DNA from: an uncultured Pelagibacteraceae bacterium
Lineage (GTDB): Bacteria > Pseudomonadota > Alphaproteobacteria > Pelagibacterales > Pelagibacteraceae
Assembly: GCA_902579115.1 (NCBI GenBank)
Contig: CACHFP010000001.1
Span: forward strand, 124,001 to 188,000
Length of the DNA: 64,000 bases
Reading direction: 5' to 3'
This document shows positions 1 to 8,355 of this stretch, piece by piece; position 1 is the stretch's first letter; each line of letters opens with the position of its first letter. The translations under genes and the position numbers were made by a program. The notes under the pieces were generated by a model. The model was not told where the DNA came from. It searched no databases and worked only from the letters and a program-made list of their open reading frames with translations.

Positions 1-295
1 TTCTCCAAATCTTCTCATGACTATAGTTGAAAGGTAATTTAATTAACCTATTGTATTGTTTAGACTTAGCATCATCGCACCAACCCATTTTTTTATTAAT
101 AATCATTTTTTTAAGTTTAGATCGAAGTTTTTTTAATCTATCTTTTCGATAAAGGATTCCTTTTATTTTATAAGTACCTTTTGGAGTAATTAGGTCACCT
201 TCTTTTTTCTTAACATCAATTCCTCTTTTACCAACAGCGCATTTTACTTTATAATGTCTAAAGTAAAGAAATTTATTTTTTACCACAATATGCAT
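1..295 (-). CDS. L,D-transpeptidase (YkuD)-like protein, 3' part cut by window edge
   Basis: Reading the minus strand from an ATG at 295 gives 98 codons open to the window edge, with an in-frame TAA a few codons upstream of the ATG. The visible part carries AVGKRGI, then KKEGDLITPKGTYKI, then MGWCDDAKSKQYNRLI. This is the pattern of the short YkuD/ErfK-like proteins that modify or crosslink peptidoglycan outside the cytoplasmic membrane. The catalytic His and Cys motifs would lie in the missing C-terminal half, so activity cannot be judged. No clear signal peptide is seen. The start overlaps the divergent regulator; a GTG at 286 is an alternative start. The family call is fairly safe, the exact substrate is not. 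Confidence 0.72.
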   Translation of the reverse strand, partial: MHIVVKNKFLYFRHYKVKCAVGKRGIDVKKKEGDLITPKGTYKIKGILYRKDRLKKLRSKLKKMIINKKMGWCDDAKSKQYNRLIKLPFNYSHEKIWR

Positions 296-916
296 AAATT
301 GAACATTTTACTATCCGGTCCCAATAATTTTATTTCAACAATAAACGAACTTAAACAATATTTAAAGTTCAACCTTAAATATAACGATAAAAAATCTTTA
401 GATATATCTTTAATTAATTTTGATGTCTTAATTTTCCATCATGATTCTTATGAAATCTTAAAACAAAAAAACGATTTTAAAAAAATAAAAAATATAAAAA
501 TTTTGATTACCAAAAAAAAATCAAAATTTAGTGATAAATTTGATGCTATAATAACATTACCTACTTCGATTAAAGAAATAAATGAAGTAGTCGAGACTAG
601 TTTTGCAAAAAAACAGTTTAATCTTAATTCATCAATTAAAATAAAAAAATATTTTTTAGATAAAAATGAGAAAAGATTAATTAAAGATAATTTTTATATA
701 ATATTAACTGAAAAAGAAATTAAACTTTTGGAGCTATTTTTAATTAAGAAAAAAGCAATATCTAAAAATGAAATTTTATCGCTCGTCTGGCATTACTCAG
801 AAGATGCAGATACTCACACAGTAGAAACACATATTTATAGGTTAAGAAAAAAAATTCAGGAAAAATTTTTAGATAATAATTTTATTTTGAATAATAAGGA
901 TGGTTATTACTTATGA
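290..916 (+). CDS. Orphan winged-helix response-regulator-like transcription factor
   Basis: The 208-residue protein has a C-terminal OmpR/PhoB-type winged helix (about residues 130-208; motifs LTEKEIKLLELF, THTVETHIYRLRKKI and a final GYYL hairpin). The N-terminal 110 residues look like a receiver fold (first strand LNILLSG), but the usual paired acidic residues and an obvious phospho-acceptor Asp/Lys pattern are not visible, so phosphorylation-independent control is likely (inference). The ORF track starts at 254. I prefer the ATG at 290 because it begins right before the first strand and limits overlap with the divergent gene. Its stop overlaps the start of the ArfA-like gene (ATGA), implying coupling. 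No histidine kinase is adjacent. Targets are unknown. Confidence 0.75.
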   Translation: MHKLNILLSGPNNFISTINELKQYLKFNLKYNDKKSLDISLINFDVLIFHHDSYEILKQKNDFKKIKNIKILITKKKSKFSDKFDAIITLPTSIKEINEVVETSFAKKQFNLNSSIKIKKYFLDKNEKRLIKDNFYIILTEKEIKLLELFLIKKKAISKNEILSLVWHYSEDADTHTVETHIYRLRKKIQEKFLDNNFILNNKDGYYL

Positions 917-1020
917 AGAAGAGGAATAAAATTGCAATCGATCTATTTTCAAAAAAATACCGTAAGCGTATAATTAAGCCTAAAAAAGGAAAAGGAAGTT
1001 TTAAAAGAAAAAAAAGATAG
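913..1020 (+). CDS. arfA: ArfA-like alternative ribosome-rescue factor, 35 residues
   Basis: This ORF is too short for the supplied track. It starts with an ATG overlapping the TGA of the preceding regulator (ATGA) and ends at a TAG at 1018-1020. The peptide is highly basic and carries IDLFSKKYRKRIIKPKKGKGSFKRK, matching the conserved core of ArfA (in E. coli an LF..RV..KKGKGSY.RK pattern). ArfA recruits release factor 2 to ribosomes stalled on non-stop mRNA, with the basic KKGKGS tail lying in the empty mRNA channel. The hydrophobic C-terminal extension of E. coli ArfA is missing, so the whole protein is essentially the functional core. I see no strong hairpin inside the gene like the one that truncates E. 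coli arfA mRNA. Convergent with the kinase gene one base away. Confidence 0.8.
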   Translation: MKKRNKIAIDLFSKKYRKRIIKPKKGKGSFKRKKR

Positions 1021-1021
1021 G

Positions 1022-1951
1022 TTAAATTAATCTTGCTCCAATAATCTGGATTACTTTTGATGACATTTCGGTTCCTTTTTCCAAACATTCTCTAATTGTT
1101 TTCCCATTAATGTATCCATGAATAAATCCACCTGCAAATAAATCGCCAGCTCCTGTTAAATCTTTAATTTCTAAATTTTTTTTTGATGAACATTCTATAA
1201 TATTGTTTCCATGTATTGCTATAGCACCATTTTCACCACGGGTTATGACAATTAATTTATTTAAATTTTTTGAAAAGTTAATAACCTCATCAAATTTTTT
1301 TTCACTTATCAATGATAAGATTTCTTGTTCATTTGCAAAAGTAATATCCAATTTATTTTTTACTAAATTTAAAAATTGAGATTTATGTCTTTCAACACAG
1401 AATAAATCAGACAAAGACATTGCAACTTTTTGAGAGTGATTTATTGCTTTTTCGAATGCTTTTCTTGGTTCGCCTTCATCCCATAGATAACCTTCTAAAA
1501 ACAGAATTTCACTTTCTTTCACTGCCTTAACATTAATATCATTTTCATTTATTTTTCCTGCAGTTCCAAGAAAAGTGCACATTGTTCTCTCTGAGTCTGG
1601 AGTTATTAAAATTAGGCAAGTTCCAGTTGGAGTAGCCTCTTTTTTTTTGACGTATAAGTATTTTACTTTTTCTTTTGTTAAACCTTCTTCATACTTATTT
1701 CCCAAATTATCATCGCTGACTTTGCCTATAAAACCAACTTTGTTACCAAGTTGAGATAATCCGACTATTGAATTCGCTACTGAACCACCTGAAATTGTTT
1801 CCTCTATTTTTAAATTTGATAATAATTTCTTGAATTCACTCTCATCTACGAGCTTCATTGTACTTTTGGTTAATTTATTTTTAAGCAGAAAATCGTCATT
1901 TACTTTACAAATAACATCTACTATGGCGTTACCAATTCCCAGAACTTTCAT
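1022..1951 (-). CDS. PfkB-family carbohydrate/nucleoside kinase (adenosine kinase-like)
   Basis: A 309-residue ribokinase-fold enzyme, full length for the family. It has the N-terminal GNAIVDV strand, the substrate-side signature SGGSVANSIVGLSQLG near residue 55, and the C-terminal DLTGAGDLFAGGF motif near residue 264, whose GAGD forms the anion hole and holds the catalytic Asp. The closest recognised subgroup is the bacterial adenosine-kinase/sugar-kinase type that phosphorylates a nucleoside or sugar with ATP in the cytosol. The exact substrate cannot be fixed from sequence. Its start directly follows the end of nth (one base), so both probably lie in one minus-strand operon. Adenosine salvage would fit the presence of ahcY, which releases adenosine, elsewhere in the window. 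Confidence 0.85.
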   Translation of the reverse strand: MKVLGIGNAIVDVICKVNDDFLLKNKLTKSTMKLVDESEFKKLLSNLKIEETISGGSVANSIVGLSQLGNKVGFIGKVSDDNLGNKYEEGLTKEKVKYLYVKKKEATPTGTCLILITPDSERTMCTFLGTAGKINENDINVKAVKESEILFLEGYLWDEGEPRKAFEKAINHSQKVAMSLSDLFCVERHKSQFLNLVKNKLDITFANEQEILSLISEKKFDEVINFSKNLNKLIVITRGENGAIAIHGNNIIECSSKKNLEIKDLTGAGDLFAGGFIHGYINGKTIRECLEKGTEMSSKVIQIIGARLI

Positions 1952-2611
1952 TTAAGCCTTCTTAGTTTTCTTTGGTTTACGTCTATTTGGATAACAGCTT
2001 TTACATATTTTACAAGTTATTCCATAGCATTCTCTTGCTTTACAAAACTGTCTTCCATACCAAATTATTTGTAGATGAAGTTTGTTCCAATGCTTCTTTG
2101 GAAAAATTTTTTTTAAATCTTTTTCAGTTTCAACTACATTTTTTCCGCTTGTCAGACCCCATCTTTGAGCCAATCTGTGTATATGAGTATCTACTGGAAA
2201 AGCAGGATAACCAAAACCTTGAGACATAACTACACTTGCAGTTTTGTGCCCAACACCTGGTAGTTGCTCTAATTCTTTAAATGTTTTTGGGACTTTGCCA
2301 TTATAATTTTCCATTAAAGACTTTGATAAGTAAAAAATACTTTTAGCTTTTACTCTAAAAATACCAATTTTTTTTATTAATCTTTCAATTCTTTTTCTGC
2401 CTAGTTTTACAAAATGATCTGGTTGATTATATTTTGGATAAATTTTTCTTGTAACATTATTTACATTTACATCTGTACACTGTGCTGATAACAAAACCGA
2501 AATCAATAGAGTAAAAGTATTCTTATAATTTAATGGTATAGGAACTTTTGGATATGTTTTATTTAATATTTTAATAATAATTTTAGATTTTACTTTATTA
2601 TTCACTTTCAA
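1952..2611 (-). CDS. nth: Endonuclease III, DNA glycosylase/AP lyase
   Basis: The protein removes oxidised pyrimidines and cleaves the abasic strand in base excision repair. The helix-hairpin-helix LPGVGHKTASVV carries the catalytic Lys (about residue 123) and VDTHIHR the catalytic Asp (about 141). Cysteines near residues 190, 195, 200, 203 and 206 form the iron-sulfur region, but their spacing is not the canonical C-X6-C-X2-C-X5-C. At 219 residues it is normal length. The first codon of the track ORF is TTG at 2611, with a GTG two codons later; both overlap the end of the upstream lipoprotein gene, suggesting translational coupling. Confidence 0.93.
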   Translation of the reverse strand: MKVNNKVKSKIIIKILNKTYPKVPIPLNYKNTFTLLISVLLSAQCTDVNVNNVTRKIYPKYNQPDHFVKLGRKRIERLIKKIGIFRVKAKSIFYLSKSLMENYNGKVPKTFKELEQLPGVGHKTASVVMSQGFGYPAFPVDTHIHRLAQRWGLTSGKNVVETEKDLKKIFPKKHWNKLHLQIIWYGRQFCKARECYGITCKICKSCYPNRRKPKKTKKA

Positions 2612-3056
2612 GTACTTTTTGTTTAGCTTTAGAGAATTCTTCGCGAGTGAGATCTCCAGATTTAAACATCTCTCTTAGAAGATTTAGCTGACCAGCTACT
2701 GTTTCTGTTGAATTTCTTAAAATTTCAGAATTTACTAGATCTACATTATCACAATTCTTTTTTTTCATTATCTTTAATAGGTGATAGGTTCTTTCATTAG
2801 CCGCTTTAATTGCTTTATCAGCATTATGGTATGAAGTTGCCATTGCAGGCCAAAATAAAATAAACCTAGCCATATTGCCGCCTGTATTTTCTTTTTCATA
2901 CAAAGCATCTCGCTTAAATTTTTGAGCCTCTGCTACAGCAATTTCTAGTTCATCACAGTTTTTCTTTTGATCAAGAGGATTTTCAACATCCACAACTTCT
3001 GGTGTTGCGCATGATATAAATAGCGTAAATAGTGACAGAAAGGTTAAAATCTTCAC
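2598..3056 (-). CDS. Small lipoprotein with C-terminal SHOCT-like segment
   Basis: A 152-residue protein starting with GTG. A short signal peptide ends in a lipobox (LFISC, Cys at about residue 16), so it is probably lipidated and held in an envelope membrane. The middle contains a semi-hydrophobic stretch (ARFILFWPAMATSYHNADKAI) and helical charged sequence. The last 30 residues (LLREMFKSGDLTREEFSKAKQKVL) resemble a SHOCT motif, a short helical module often found at protein ends. Function is unknown. Its stop lies inside the start region of nth and it follows dapB closely, so it is likely part of the same minus-strand transcription unit. Confidence 0.7.
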   Translation of the reverse strand: MKILTFLSLFTLFISCATPEVVDVENPLDQKKNCDELEIAVAEAQKFKRDALYEKENTGGNMARFILFWPAMATSYHNADKAIKAANERTYHLLKIMKKKNCDNVDLVNSEILRNSTETVAGQLNLLREMFKSGDLTREEFSKAKQKVLESE

Positions 3057-3076
3057 AAATATAATTTATTTAAATT

Positions 3077-3853
3077 TTATTTAAAATTCAAAAGATTTCT
3101 CATCGTATAGAGCCCAGGTTTTTTTTTTATTATCCATTTTGCTGCACTAAGCGCGCCCTCAGAATAAAGAGCTCTATCAAAAGACTCATGATTTAAAGTT
3201 ACAACTTCTTTACCACTTGAGAAATTTACCTCGTGTTTACCTATTACAGATCCTTTCCTTATTGAATTGATATTTATCTTTTTACTATAAGGAAAAGTGC
3301 TTTTATTCAGGTACCTTTTGCCCAAAATATTATTGAGTTTTTTATTTTTACCATTTGCAATACCCTCCCCAAGCATCAAAGCAGTACCTGATGGATAATC
3401 AATTTTATTTTTGTGATGAATTTCATATATTTTACTTAAAAAACTTTTACCTAGTGATCTTGCAGCTATTTCAGTCAGATGCATCAAAAGATTTACTCCT
3501 AAACTCATATTTCCAGCCTTTAAAATAGGGATTTTTTTTGAATAATTTTTTATTATTTTTTCCTGTTTTTTTGTAAAACCAGTTGTTCCAATAACAACTC
3601 TCTTTTTAAGTTTAACAGCAATTTTGAGTACACTTAAAGTGCACTTTGGAACTGAAAAATCAATTATGACATTTGCTTTGTCAAATGCCTCAGTCGAATT
3701 GAAAGTCGGTTTAATTCCATTAATTTTACGATTAATCCTTTTGTTTTCTGTTAAAGCAACTACTTTAAATCTTTTATCAAATTTAGAGGATTTTATGAGT
3801 TTTTGACCCATTCTACCCATACATCCAGTAATAGCTAAATTAATTTTTTTCAT
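3077..3853 (-). CDS. dapB: 4-hydroxy-tetrahydrodipicolinate reductase
   Basis: This cytosolic enzyme makes tetrahydrodipicolinate with NAD(P)H in the lysine and meso-diaminopimelate pathway, feeding peptidoglycan. The N-terminal nucleotide-binding loop reads GCMGRMGQ (residues 10-17). The substrate site reads EIHHKNKIDYPSGTA (about 144-158), with the conserved His pair, the catalytic Lys and the SGT loop. Length (258) is typical. The start ATG overlaps by one base the stop of the small membrane protein upstream (TAATG). The position downstream of dnaJ is the arrangement seen in several alphaproteobacteria. Confidence 0.95.
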   Translation of the reverse strand: MKKINLAITGCMGRMGQKLIKSSKFDKRFKVVALTENKRINRKINGIKPTFNSTEAFDKANVIIDFSVPKCTLSVLKIAVKLKKRVVIGTTGFTKKQEKIIKNYSKKIPILKAGNMSLGVNLLMHLTEIAARSLGKSFLSKIYEIHHKNKIDYPSGTALMLGEGIANGKNKKLNNILGKRYLNKSTFPYSKKININSIRKGSVIGKHEVNFSSGKEVVTLNHESFDRALYSEGALSAAKWIIKKKPGLYTMRNLLNFK

Positions 3854-4020
3854 TATTTAATAATATAAACAATTACAATAATAATAAGCACAATTATAGT
3901 CCAAATAGATAAATTACTTAAAAATTGTTTTAGTTTATTATTTGTAGATAAAAAACCTGGTAGAATTAAAGCCATTACCGCAATTAAAAAAATTGCAGAC
4001 ATTATTTGTTCAGTTTCCAT
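3853..4020 (-). CDS. 55-residue membrane protein, two hydrophobic segments, unknown function
   Basis: Not in the ORF track because of its length. Minus-strand ATG at 4020, TAA at 3855-3853 overlapping the dapB ATG by one base. The peptide has two hydrophobic helices: IMSAIFLIAVMALILPGFL (about residues 6-24) and WTIIVLIIIVIVYII at the C-terminus, separated by a short polar turn (STNNKLKQFLSN). It ends with a single Lys. It lies 5 bases downstream of the dnaJ stop and is coupled to dapB, filling the gap exactly, which favours a real gene. I do not recognise a family. It could be an assembly or regulatory micro-protein of the inner membrane. Confidence 0.6.
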   Translation of the reverse strand: METEQIMSAIFLIAVMALILPGFLSTNNKLKQFLSNLSIWTIIVLIIIVIVYIIK

Positions 4021-4025
4021 TTAAA

Positions 4026-5147
4026 TTAAGATCTTTTCCAGAATTTTTTGGCTTTTTCAAAAAAACTTTTTATAACTGGATCTGGTTTATTAGACTCTAT
4101 TTCATTAAATTCCTCTAAAATCTCTTTTTGTCTTTTAGACATCGAAGTTGGTACTTGTGTTATAACTCTTATATAAAGATCACCAAATGTACTTCTTCTA
4201 AGAACAGGCATACCTTTACCTTTTAATCTGAATTGTTTTCCGAATTGAGTCCCAGCAGGAATTTTAATTTTGGATTTACCACCATCAATTGAAGGGACCT
4301 CTACTGAAGTTCCTAAAGCTGCATCTGAAAATGAGATTGGAAGTTCATAATATAGATTTTCATCTGATCTTTTAAAAATATTATGATTATCAATTGAAAT
4401 AAATAAATATAAATCTCCGCTTGACCCACCTTTAGATCCAGCCTCTCCCTTACCAGAAAGCCTAATTCTAGTTCCGTCATCAACTCCTTTAGGGATTTTA
4501 ACAGTTACATTTTCGCTAGCTTGAACTTTCCCGTTTCCATTGCAGCTATTACAAGGTGTACTAATCATTTCTCCATAACCACTACACTGTGGACAGGTTT
4601 GTTGAACTGTGAAGAAACCCTGGTTTGTTCTAACTTTACCTCTACCTGAACAATAATCACACCTTATTGGTTTAGATCCTTTTGCTGCACCACTGCCCAA
4701 ACATGATTTGCAAGACTTATATGTTGTATATCTAACATTTTTTTCAGTGCCTTTGTAAGCATCTTCTAAATTGATGCTTACATCGTACCTTAAATCATTA
4801 CCTCTATTACTCGTTCTTCTAGAAGAACCTCCACCAAAGTCGCTAAAGAAATCCTCAAAAATATCTGAAAAGGACGAGCTATCAAATCCACCAAATCCTT
4901 GAAATCCTCCACTGCTACCACCTTCAAAAGCGGCATGTCCAAATTGATCATAGTTGGCTTTTCTCTTATCATCAGAAAGTATATGATATGCTTCGCTAGC
5001 CTCTTTAAATTTTTCTTCTGAGGCTTTGTCTCCTTTATTTTTATCTGGATGGTATTTTAAGGCTAATTTTCTGTAAGCTTTTTTAATATCATCTTTTGAA
5101 GCCCCTTTTGGGATACCTAAGACATCATAACAATCTCTTTTAGCCAC
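4026..5147 (-). CDS. dnaJ: Chaperone protein DnaJ (Hsp40)
   Basis: Co-chaperone that delivers clients to DnaK and stimulates its ATPase. The J domain (residues 1-70) has HPD at 33-35, followed by a Gly/Phe/Ser-rich linker (about 75-110). Four CXXCXGXG zinc-binding repeats follow: [24 protein letters not shown] and CNSCNGNG. The client-binding C-terminal domains complete the protein. It is a full type I DnaJ of 373 residues. The start is GTG at 5147, supported by a good Shine-Dalgarno (AAGGAG about 8 bases upstream), one of the clearest in this window. It lies 23 bases downstream of dnaK in the same direction. Confidence 0.98.
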   Translation of the reverse strand: MAKRDCYDVLGIPKGASKDDIKKAYRKLALKYHPDKNKGDKASEEKFKEASEAYHILSDDKRKANYDQFGHAAFEGGSSGGFQGFGGFDSSSFSDIFEDFFSDFGGGSSRRTSNRGNDLRYDVSINLEDAYKGTEKNVRYTTYKSCKSCLGSGAAKGSKPIRCDYCSGRGKVRTNQGFFTVQQTCPQCSGYGEMISTPCNSCNGNGKVQASENVTVKIPKGVDDGTRIRLSGKGEAGSKGGSSGDLYLFISIDNHNIFKRSDENLYYELPISFSDAALGTSVEVPSIDGGKSKIKIPAGTQFGKQFRLKGKGMPVLRRSTFGDLYIRVITQVPTSMSKRQKEILEEFNEIESNKPDPVIKSFFEKAKKFWKRS

Positions 5148-5170
5148 AGGACGTCTCCTTATTTTTTATC

Positions 5171-7096
5171 TTAGGCGCTTTTTTCTTTATCTTCCTTCAC
5201 GTCTTCAAAATCTGCATCTACTACATTATCTTTTTCACCTGGTTTAGCATCTTTTGGCCCACCACTACCTTTGTCTTTATCGTCTGGTTTTTGTTGGCTT
5301 TTATAAACTGCTTCACCTAACTTCATAGAAACTTGAATTAAACTTTGTGTTTTTTTCTTAATATCCTCAATATCAGTTCCCTCTAAAGATTTTTTTAGAT
5401 CTGATATCCCGTTTTCAATAGACTTTTTCTCCTCCGCTGAAACTTTATCGCCGTGCTCTTTCAAACTTTTTTCAGTTGAGAAAACTAAACTATCAGCCTG
5501 ATTTCTAGCATCCACCGACTCTCTTTTTTTCTTATCAGCTTCTTTGTTAGCTTCTGCATCTTTAACCATTTTTTGAATTTCTTCGTCAGATAAACCTCCT
5601 GACGCTTGAATTTGAATTTTTTGTTCTTTGCCAGTTCCTTTATCTTTTGCAGAAACACTTACGATACCATTTGCATCAATGTCAAATGTTACTTCTATTT
5701 GAGGTGTTCCTCTTGGTGCTGGAGGAATTCCAACTAATTCAAAATTGCCGAGTATTTTGTTGTCTGCAGCCATCTCTCTTTCACCTTGTAAAACTCTAAT
5801 TGAGACCGCAGGTTGATTATCTTCAGCAGTTGAAAATACCTGACTCTTTTTTGTAGGGATAGTTGTATTTTTCTCAATTAATTTTGTAGAAACACCGCCA
5901 AGGGTTTCTATACCAAGTGACAGAGGCGTAACATCTAAAAGCAAAACATCTTTTACATCACCTTGTAGTACCCCACCTTGAATTGCTGCTCCCATGGCTA
6001 CAACTTCATCAGGGTTCACACTTTTATTAGGTTCTTTTCCAAAAAAATTTTTAACAGTCTCAATAATTTTTGGCATTCTAGTCATCCCACCTACTAAGAC
6101 AATCTCATTGATTTCAGCAGCAGAGAAACCCGAGTCTTTTAAGGCAGTTTTGCAAGGCTCTAAAGTTCTATCTACTAAAGCTTGTACCAAAGCCTCAAGT
6201 TTAGCTCTAGTAAACTTTAAATTTAAATGTTTTGGGCCAGATTTATCTGCAGTAATAAATGGCAAATTAATTTCAGTTTGAGCAGCAGAAGAAAGCTCAA
6301 TTTTTGCCTTTTCAGCTGCTTCCTTTAATCTCTGTAAGGCTAGTTTGTCAGTTTTTAAATCTATACCGTTATCTTTCTTAAATTCAGAGGCAAGGTATTC
6401 AACTATTGTATCATCAAAATCTTCTCCTCCTAAAAAAGTATCTCCATTTGTAGATTTAACCTCGAATACCCCGTCTCCAATTTCTAAAATTGATATATCA
6501 AAAGTACCACCACCTAAGTCATACACTGCTATTTTTTTCCCACCTTTTTTATCAAGGCCATAGGCAAGTGATGCAGCGGTTGGTTCATTTATAATCCTAA
6601 GAACTTCTAGGCCAGCAATTTTTCCTGCATCTTTGGTTGCTTGTCTTTGCGAGTCGTTAAAATATGCTGGAACTGTAATTACTGCTTTAGTAACTGCTTG
6701 ACCTAAATACTTTTCGGCGGTCTCTTTCATTTTTTGTAGAACAAATGCTGATATTTGAGCAGGCGAATATTTTTTTCCCTTGCCCTCTACCCAGGCATCG
6801 CCATTATCAGACTTTACAATTTTATAAGGAACCTTCGAAATATCTTTTTGAACTGATGGCCCATCAAATTTTCTACCAATTAATCTTTTAACAGCGAAAA
6901 TAGTATCACCCGCATTTGTAACTGCCTGTCGTTTAGCAGGTTGTCCAACTAATTTCTCCTCATTTTCCAAAAACGCTACTACTGAAGGAGTTGTTCTAGC
7001 TCCTTCTGTATTTTCTAATACCTTAGCTTGAGTGCCATCCATGATAGCAACACAAGAATTAGTTGTTCCTAAGTCAATTCCAATTACTTTACTCAT
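5171..7096 (-). CDS. dnaK: Chaperone protein DnaK (Hsp70)
   Basis: The 641-residue protein has the actin-like ATPase domain ([11 protein letters not shown] at the N-terminus, then DLGGGTFD and [10 protein letters not shown]), the linker [13 protein letters not shown] near residue 385, the substrate-binding domain, and an acidic C-terminal tail rich in Lys/Glu/Asp. It folds client proteins together with DnaJ and GrpE. It is flanked by grpE upstream and dnaJ downstream on the minus strand, the whole chaperone machine in one cluster. I looked for a CIRCE inverted repeat in the 52 bases before the start and saw none, so control is probably through a heat-shock sigma factor (inference). Confidence 0.99.
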   Translation of the reverse strand: MSKVIGIDLGTTNSCVAIMDGTQAKVLENTEGARTTPSVVAFLENEEKLVGQPAKRQAVTNAGDTIFAVKRLIGRKFDGPSVQKDISKVPYKIVKSDNGDAWVEGKGKKYSPAQISAFVLQKMKETAEKYLGQAVTKAVITVPAYFNDSQRQATKDAGKIAGLEVLRIINEPTAASLAYGLDKKGGKKIAVYDLGGGTFDISILEIGDGVFEVKSTNGDTFLGGEDFDDTIVEYLASEFKKDNGIDLKTDKLALQRLKEAAEKAKIELSSAAQTEINLPFITADKSGPKHLNLKFTRAKLEALVQALVDRTLEPCKTALKDSGFSAAEINEIVLVGGMTRMPKIIETVKNFFGKEPNKSVNPDEVVAMGAAIQGGVLQGDVKDVLLLDVTPLSLGIETLGGVSTKLIEKNTTIPTKKSQVFSTAEDNQPAVSIRVLQGEREMAADNKILGNFELVGIPPAPRGTPQIEVTFDIDANGIVSVSAKDKGTGKEQKIQIQASGGLSDEEIQKMVKDAEANKEADKKKRESVDARNQADSLVFSTEKSLKEHGDKVSAEEKKSIENGISDLKKSLEGTDIEDIKKKTQSLIQVSMKLGEAVYKSQQKPDDKDKGSGGPKDAKPGEKDNVVDADFEDVKEDKEKSA

Positions 7097-7148
7097 TATT
7101 TATTCCTTTTGTTAAATTTATATGGGTGTTTTTTTCTACTCTACAAGG

Positions 7149-7733
7149 TTATTTTTTATCTTTTTTTTCCTTTTTTTCCTCGTTTTTCTGATTTTCTTTC
7201 TTTGCTACCCCCACTAAAGCAGGTCTTAACAATCTTTCACCTAACATGTAGCCTGATTGTATTTCTTGAACGATTGTTCCAACTTCCGATTTATCGTCCT
7301 CTATCTCAGCCATCGCTTGGTGTAGATTGGGGTTAAATTTTTTTCCTTTAGCATCGATTTTTGTAATTCTATTTTTTTCAAAAATTGAAATTAAATCTTT
7401 CTCAATAATTGCGATATTGTCTAAAAACTTATCCAGATCTTTGTTAGATTTTAAAACTTGATCATTTTTTATTGCATTCTTAGCTCTATCTAAGTTATCT
7501 AATATAGCTAGGCTTTCTTTAGCAAAGTTGAAGGATCCGAATTCAAAAGCATCTTTTATTTCTTTTTCAAATCTTCTTCTTTGGTTTTCTATTTCAGCCA
7601 GCGATCTTAACAACTTATCTTCAGTTTCTTTTAATTTTTCCTCAATAGTAGTTTCTTTTTTTGTATTTTCTTCCGTGCTCTTAGTGTCCGAAGAGTCAAT
7701 ATCTTTTTGTTTTTTTTCATTATTTTCTGACAT
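7149..7733 (-). CDS. grpE: Nucleotide exchange factor GrpE
   Basis: GrpE releases ADP from DnaK. The 194-residue protein has a charged, disordered N-terminus, a long coiled-coil helix (about residues 25-85, with LLRSLAEIENQRRRFEKE), and the C-terminal beta domain with HQAMAEIEDDKSEVGTIVQEIQSGY followed by LLRPALVGVAK. The Lys-rich tail after the last strand is typical of AT-rich genomes. It is the first gene of the grpE-dnaK-dnaJ group and is divergent from rdgB, with 43 bases between the two starts; that spacer must hold the promoters for both directions. Confidence 0.97.
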   Translation of the reverse strand: MSENNEKKQKDIDSSDTKSTEENTKKETTIEEKLKETEDKLLRSLAEIENQRRRFEKEIKDAFEFGSFNFAKESLAILDNLDRAKNAIKNDQVLKSNKDLDKFLDNIAIIEKDLISIFEKNRITKIDAKGKKFNPNLHQAMAEIEDDKSEVGTIVQEIQSGYMLGERLLRPALVGVAKKENQKNEEKKEKKDKK

Positions 7734-7776
7734 TAAGTTGCTATATAGTAAAGAATTGTAAAATTACTAGACCTAC

Positions 7777-8355
7777 ATGAAAAAAATTTTAATAGGCACG
7801 CATAACAAAGGAAAATTCAAAGAAATAGCTTATTTATTATCAAGAAAAATCAAAAAAATTTCACCTCAATCTCTTAAAATAAAAAGCCCAAAAGAAACTG
7901 GTAAAACATTTAATGCAAACTCCAGATTAAAAGCTAAATACTTTTCTAAGTATGTTAACTATCCAGTAATTTCTGATGACTCAGGTTTATGCATAAAATC
8001 CTTAAAAAATAAACCTGGAATATATTCTGCACGTTTAGCAAAAACAAAAGGAAGCTTTAGAAAAGCAATGTCATATATTTTAAATAAGTTAAAAAAAAAA
8101 CAAAGTAGATCAGCTTTTTTTATAAGTAGCCTATCTATAAAATATCCTAGAAAGAGGATTATAACCGTTATGGGAAAAGTTAATGGAACAATTTCAAAAA
8201 AAATATTAGGCAATAAAGGATTTGGTTATGACCCTATATTCATTCCAAAAAACTATAAGATTACTTATGGTCAAATGACTCAATCAAAAAAAGTTCTAAT
8301 TGATCATAGGTTTTTAGCTTTTAAAAAATTAAAAAAGAAAATTAAAATTTTATAA
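7777..8355 (+). CDS. rdgB: Non-canonical purine NTP pyrophosphatase (RdgB/HAM1)
   Basis: This house-cleaning enzyme hydrolyses dITP, ITP and XTP to monophosphates so that deaminated purines do not enter DNA or RNA. The phosphate-binding motif GTHNKGKFKEI is at residues 7-17. The metal/catalytic region is ISDDSGLCI (about residues 67-75), the base-recognition loop GNKGFGYDPIFIP lies near residue 146, and DHRFLAFKKL follows near the C-terminus. Length (192) is normal. It is divergent from grpE, a common alphaproteobacterial pairing, and its 3' end overlaps by 14 bases the convergent gene on the other strand. Confidence 0.96.
   Translation: MKKILIGTHNKGKFKEIAYLLSRKIKKISPQSLKIKSPKETGKTFNANSRLKAKYFSKYVNYPVISDDSGLCIKSLKNKPGIYSARLAKTKGSFRKAMSYILNKLKKKQSRSAFFISSLSIKYPRKRIITVMGKVNGTISKKILGNKGFGYDPIFIPKNYKITYGQMTQSKKVLIDHRFLAFKKLKKKIKIL

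Noticed and set aside
7097-7148. CIRCE element before dnaK or grpE
   Set aside because: No TTAGCACTC-N9-GAGTGCTAA-like inverted repeat is present in the 7097-7148 or 7734-7776 spacers.
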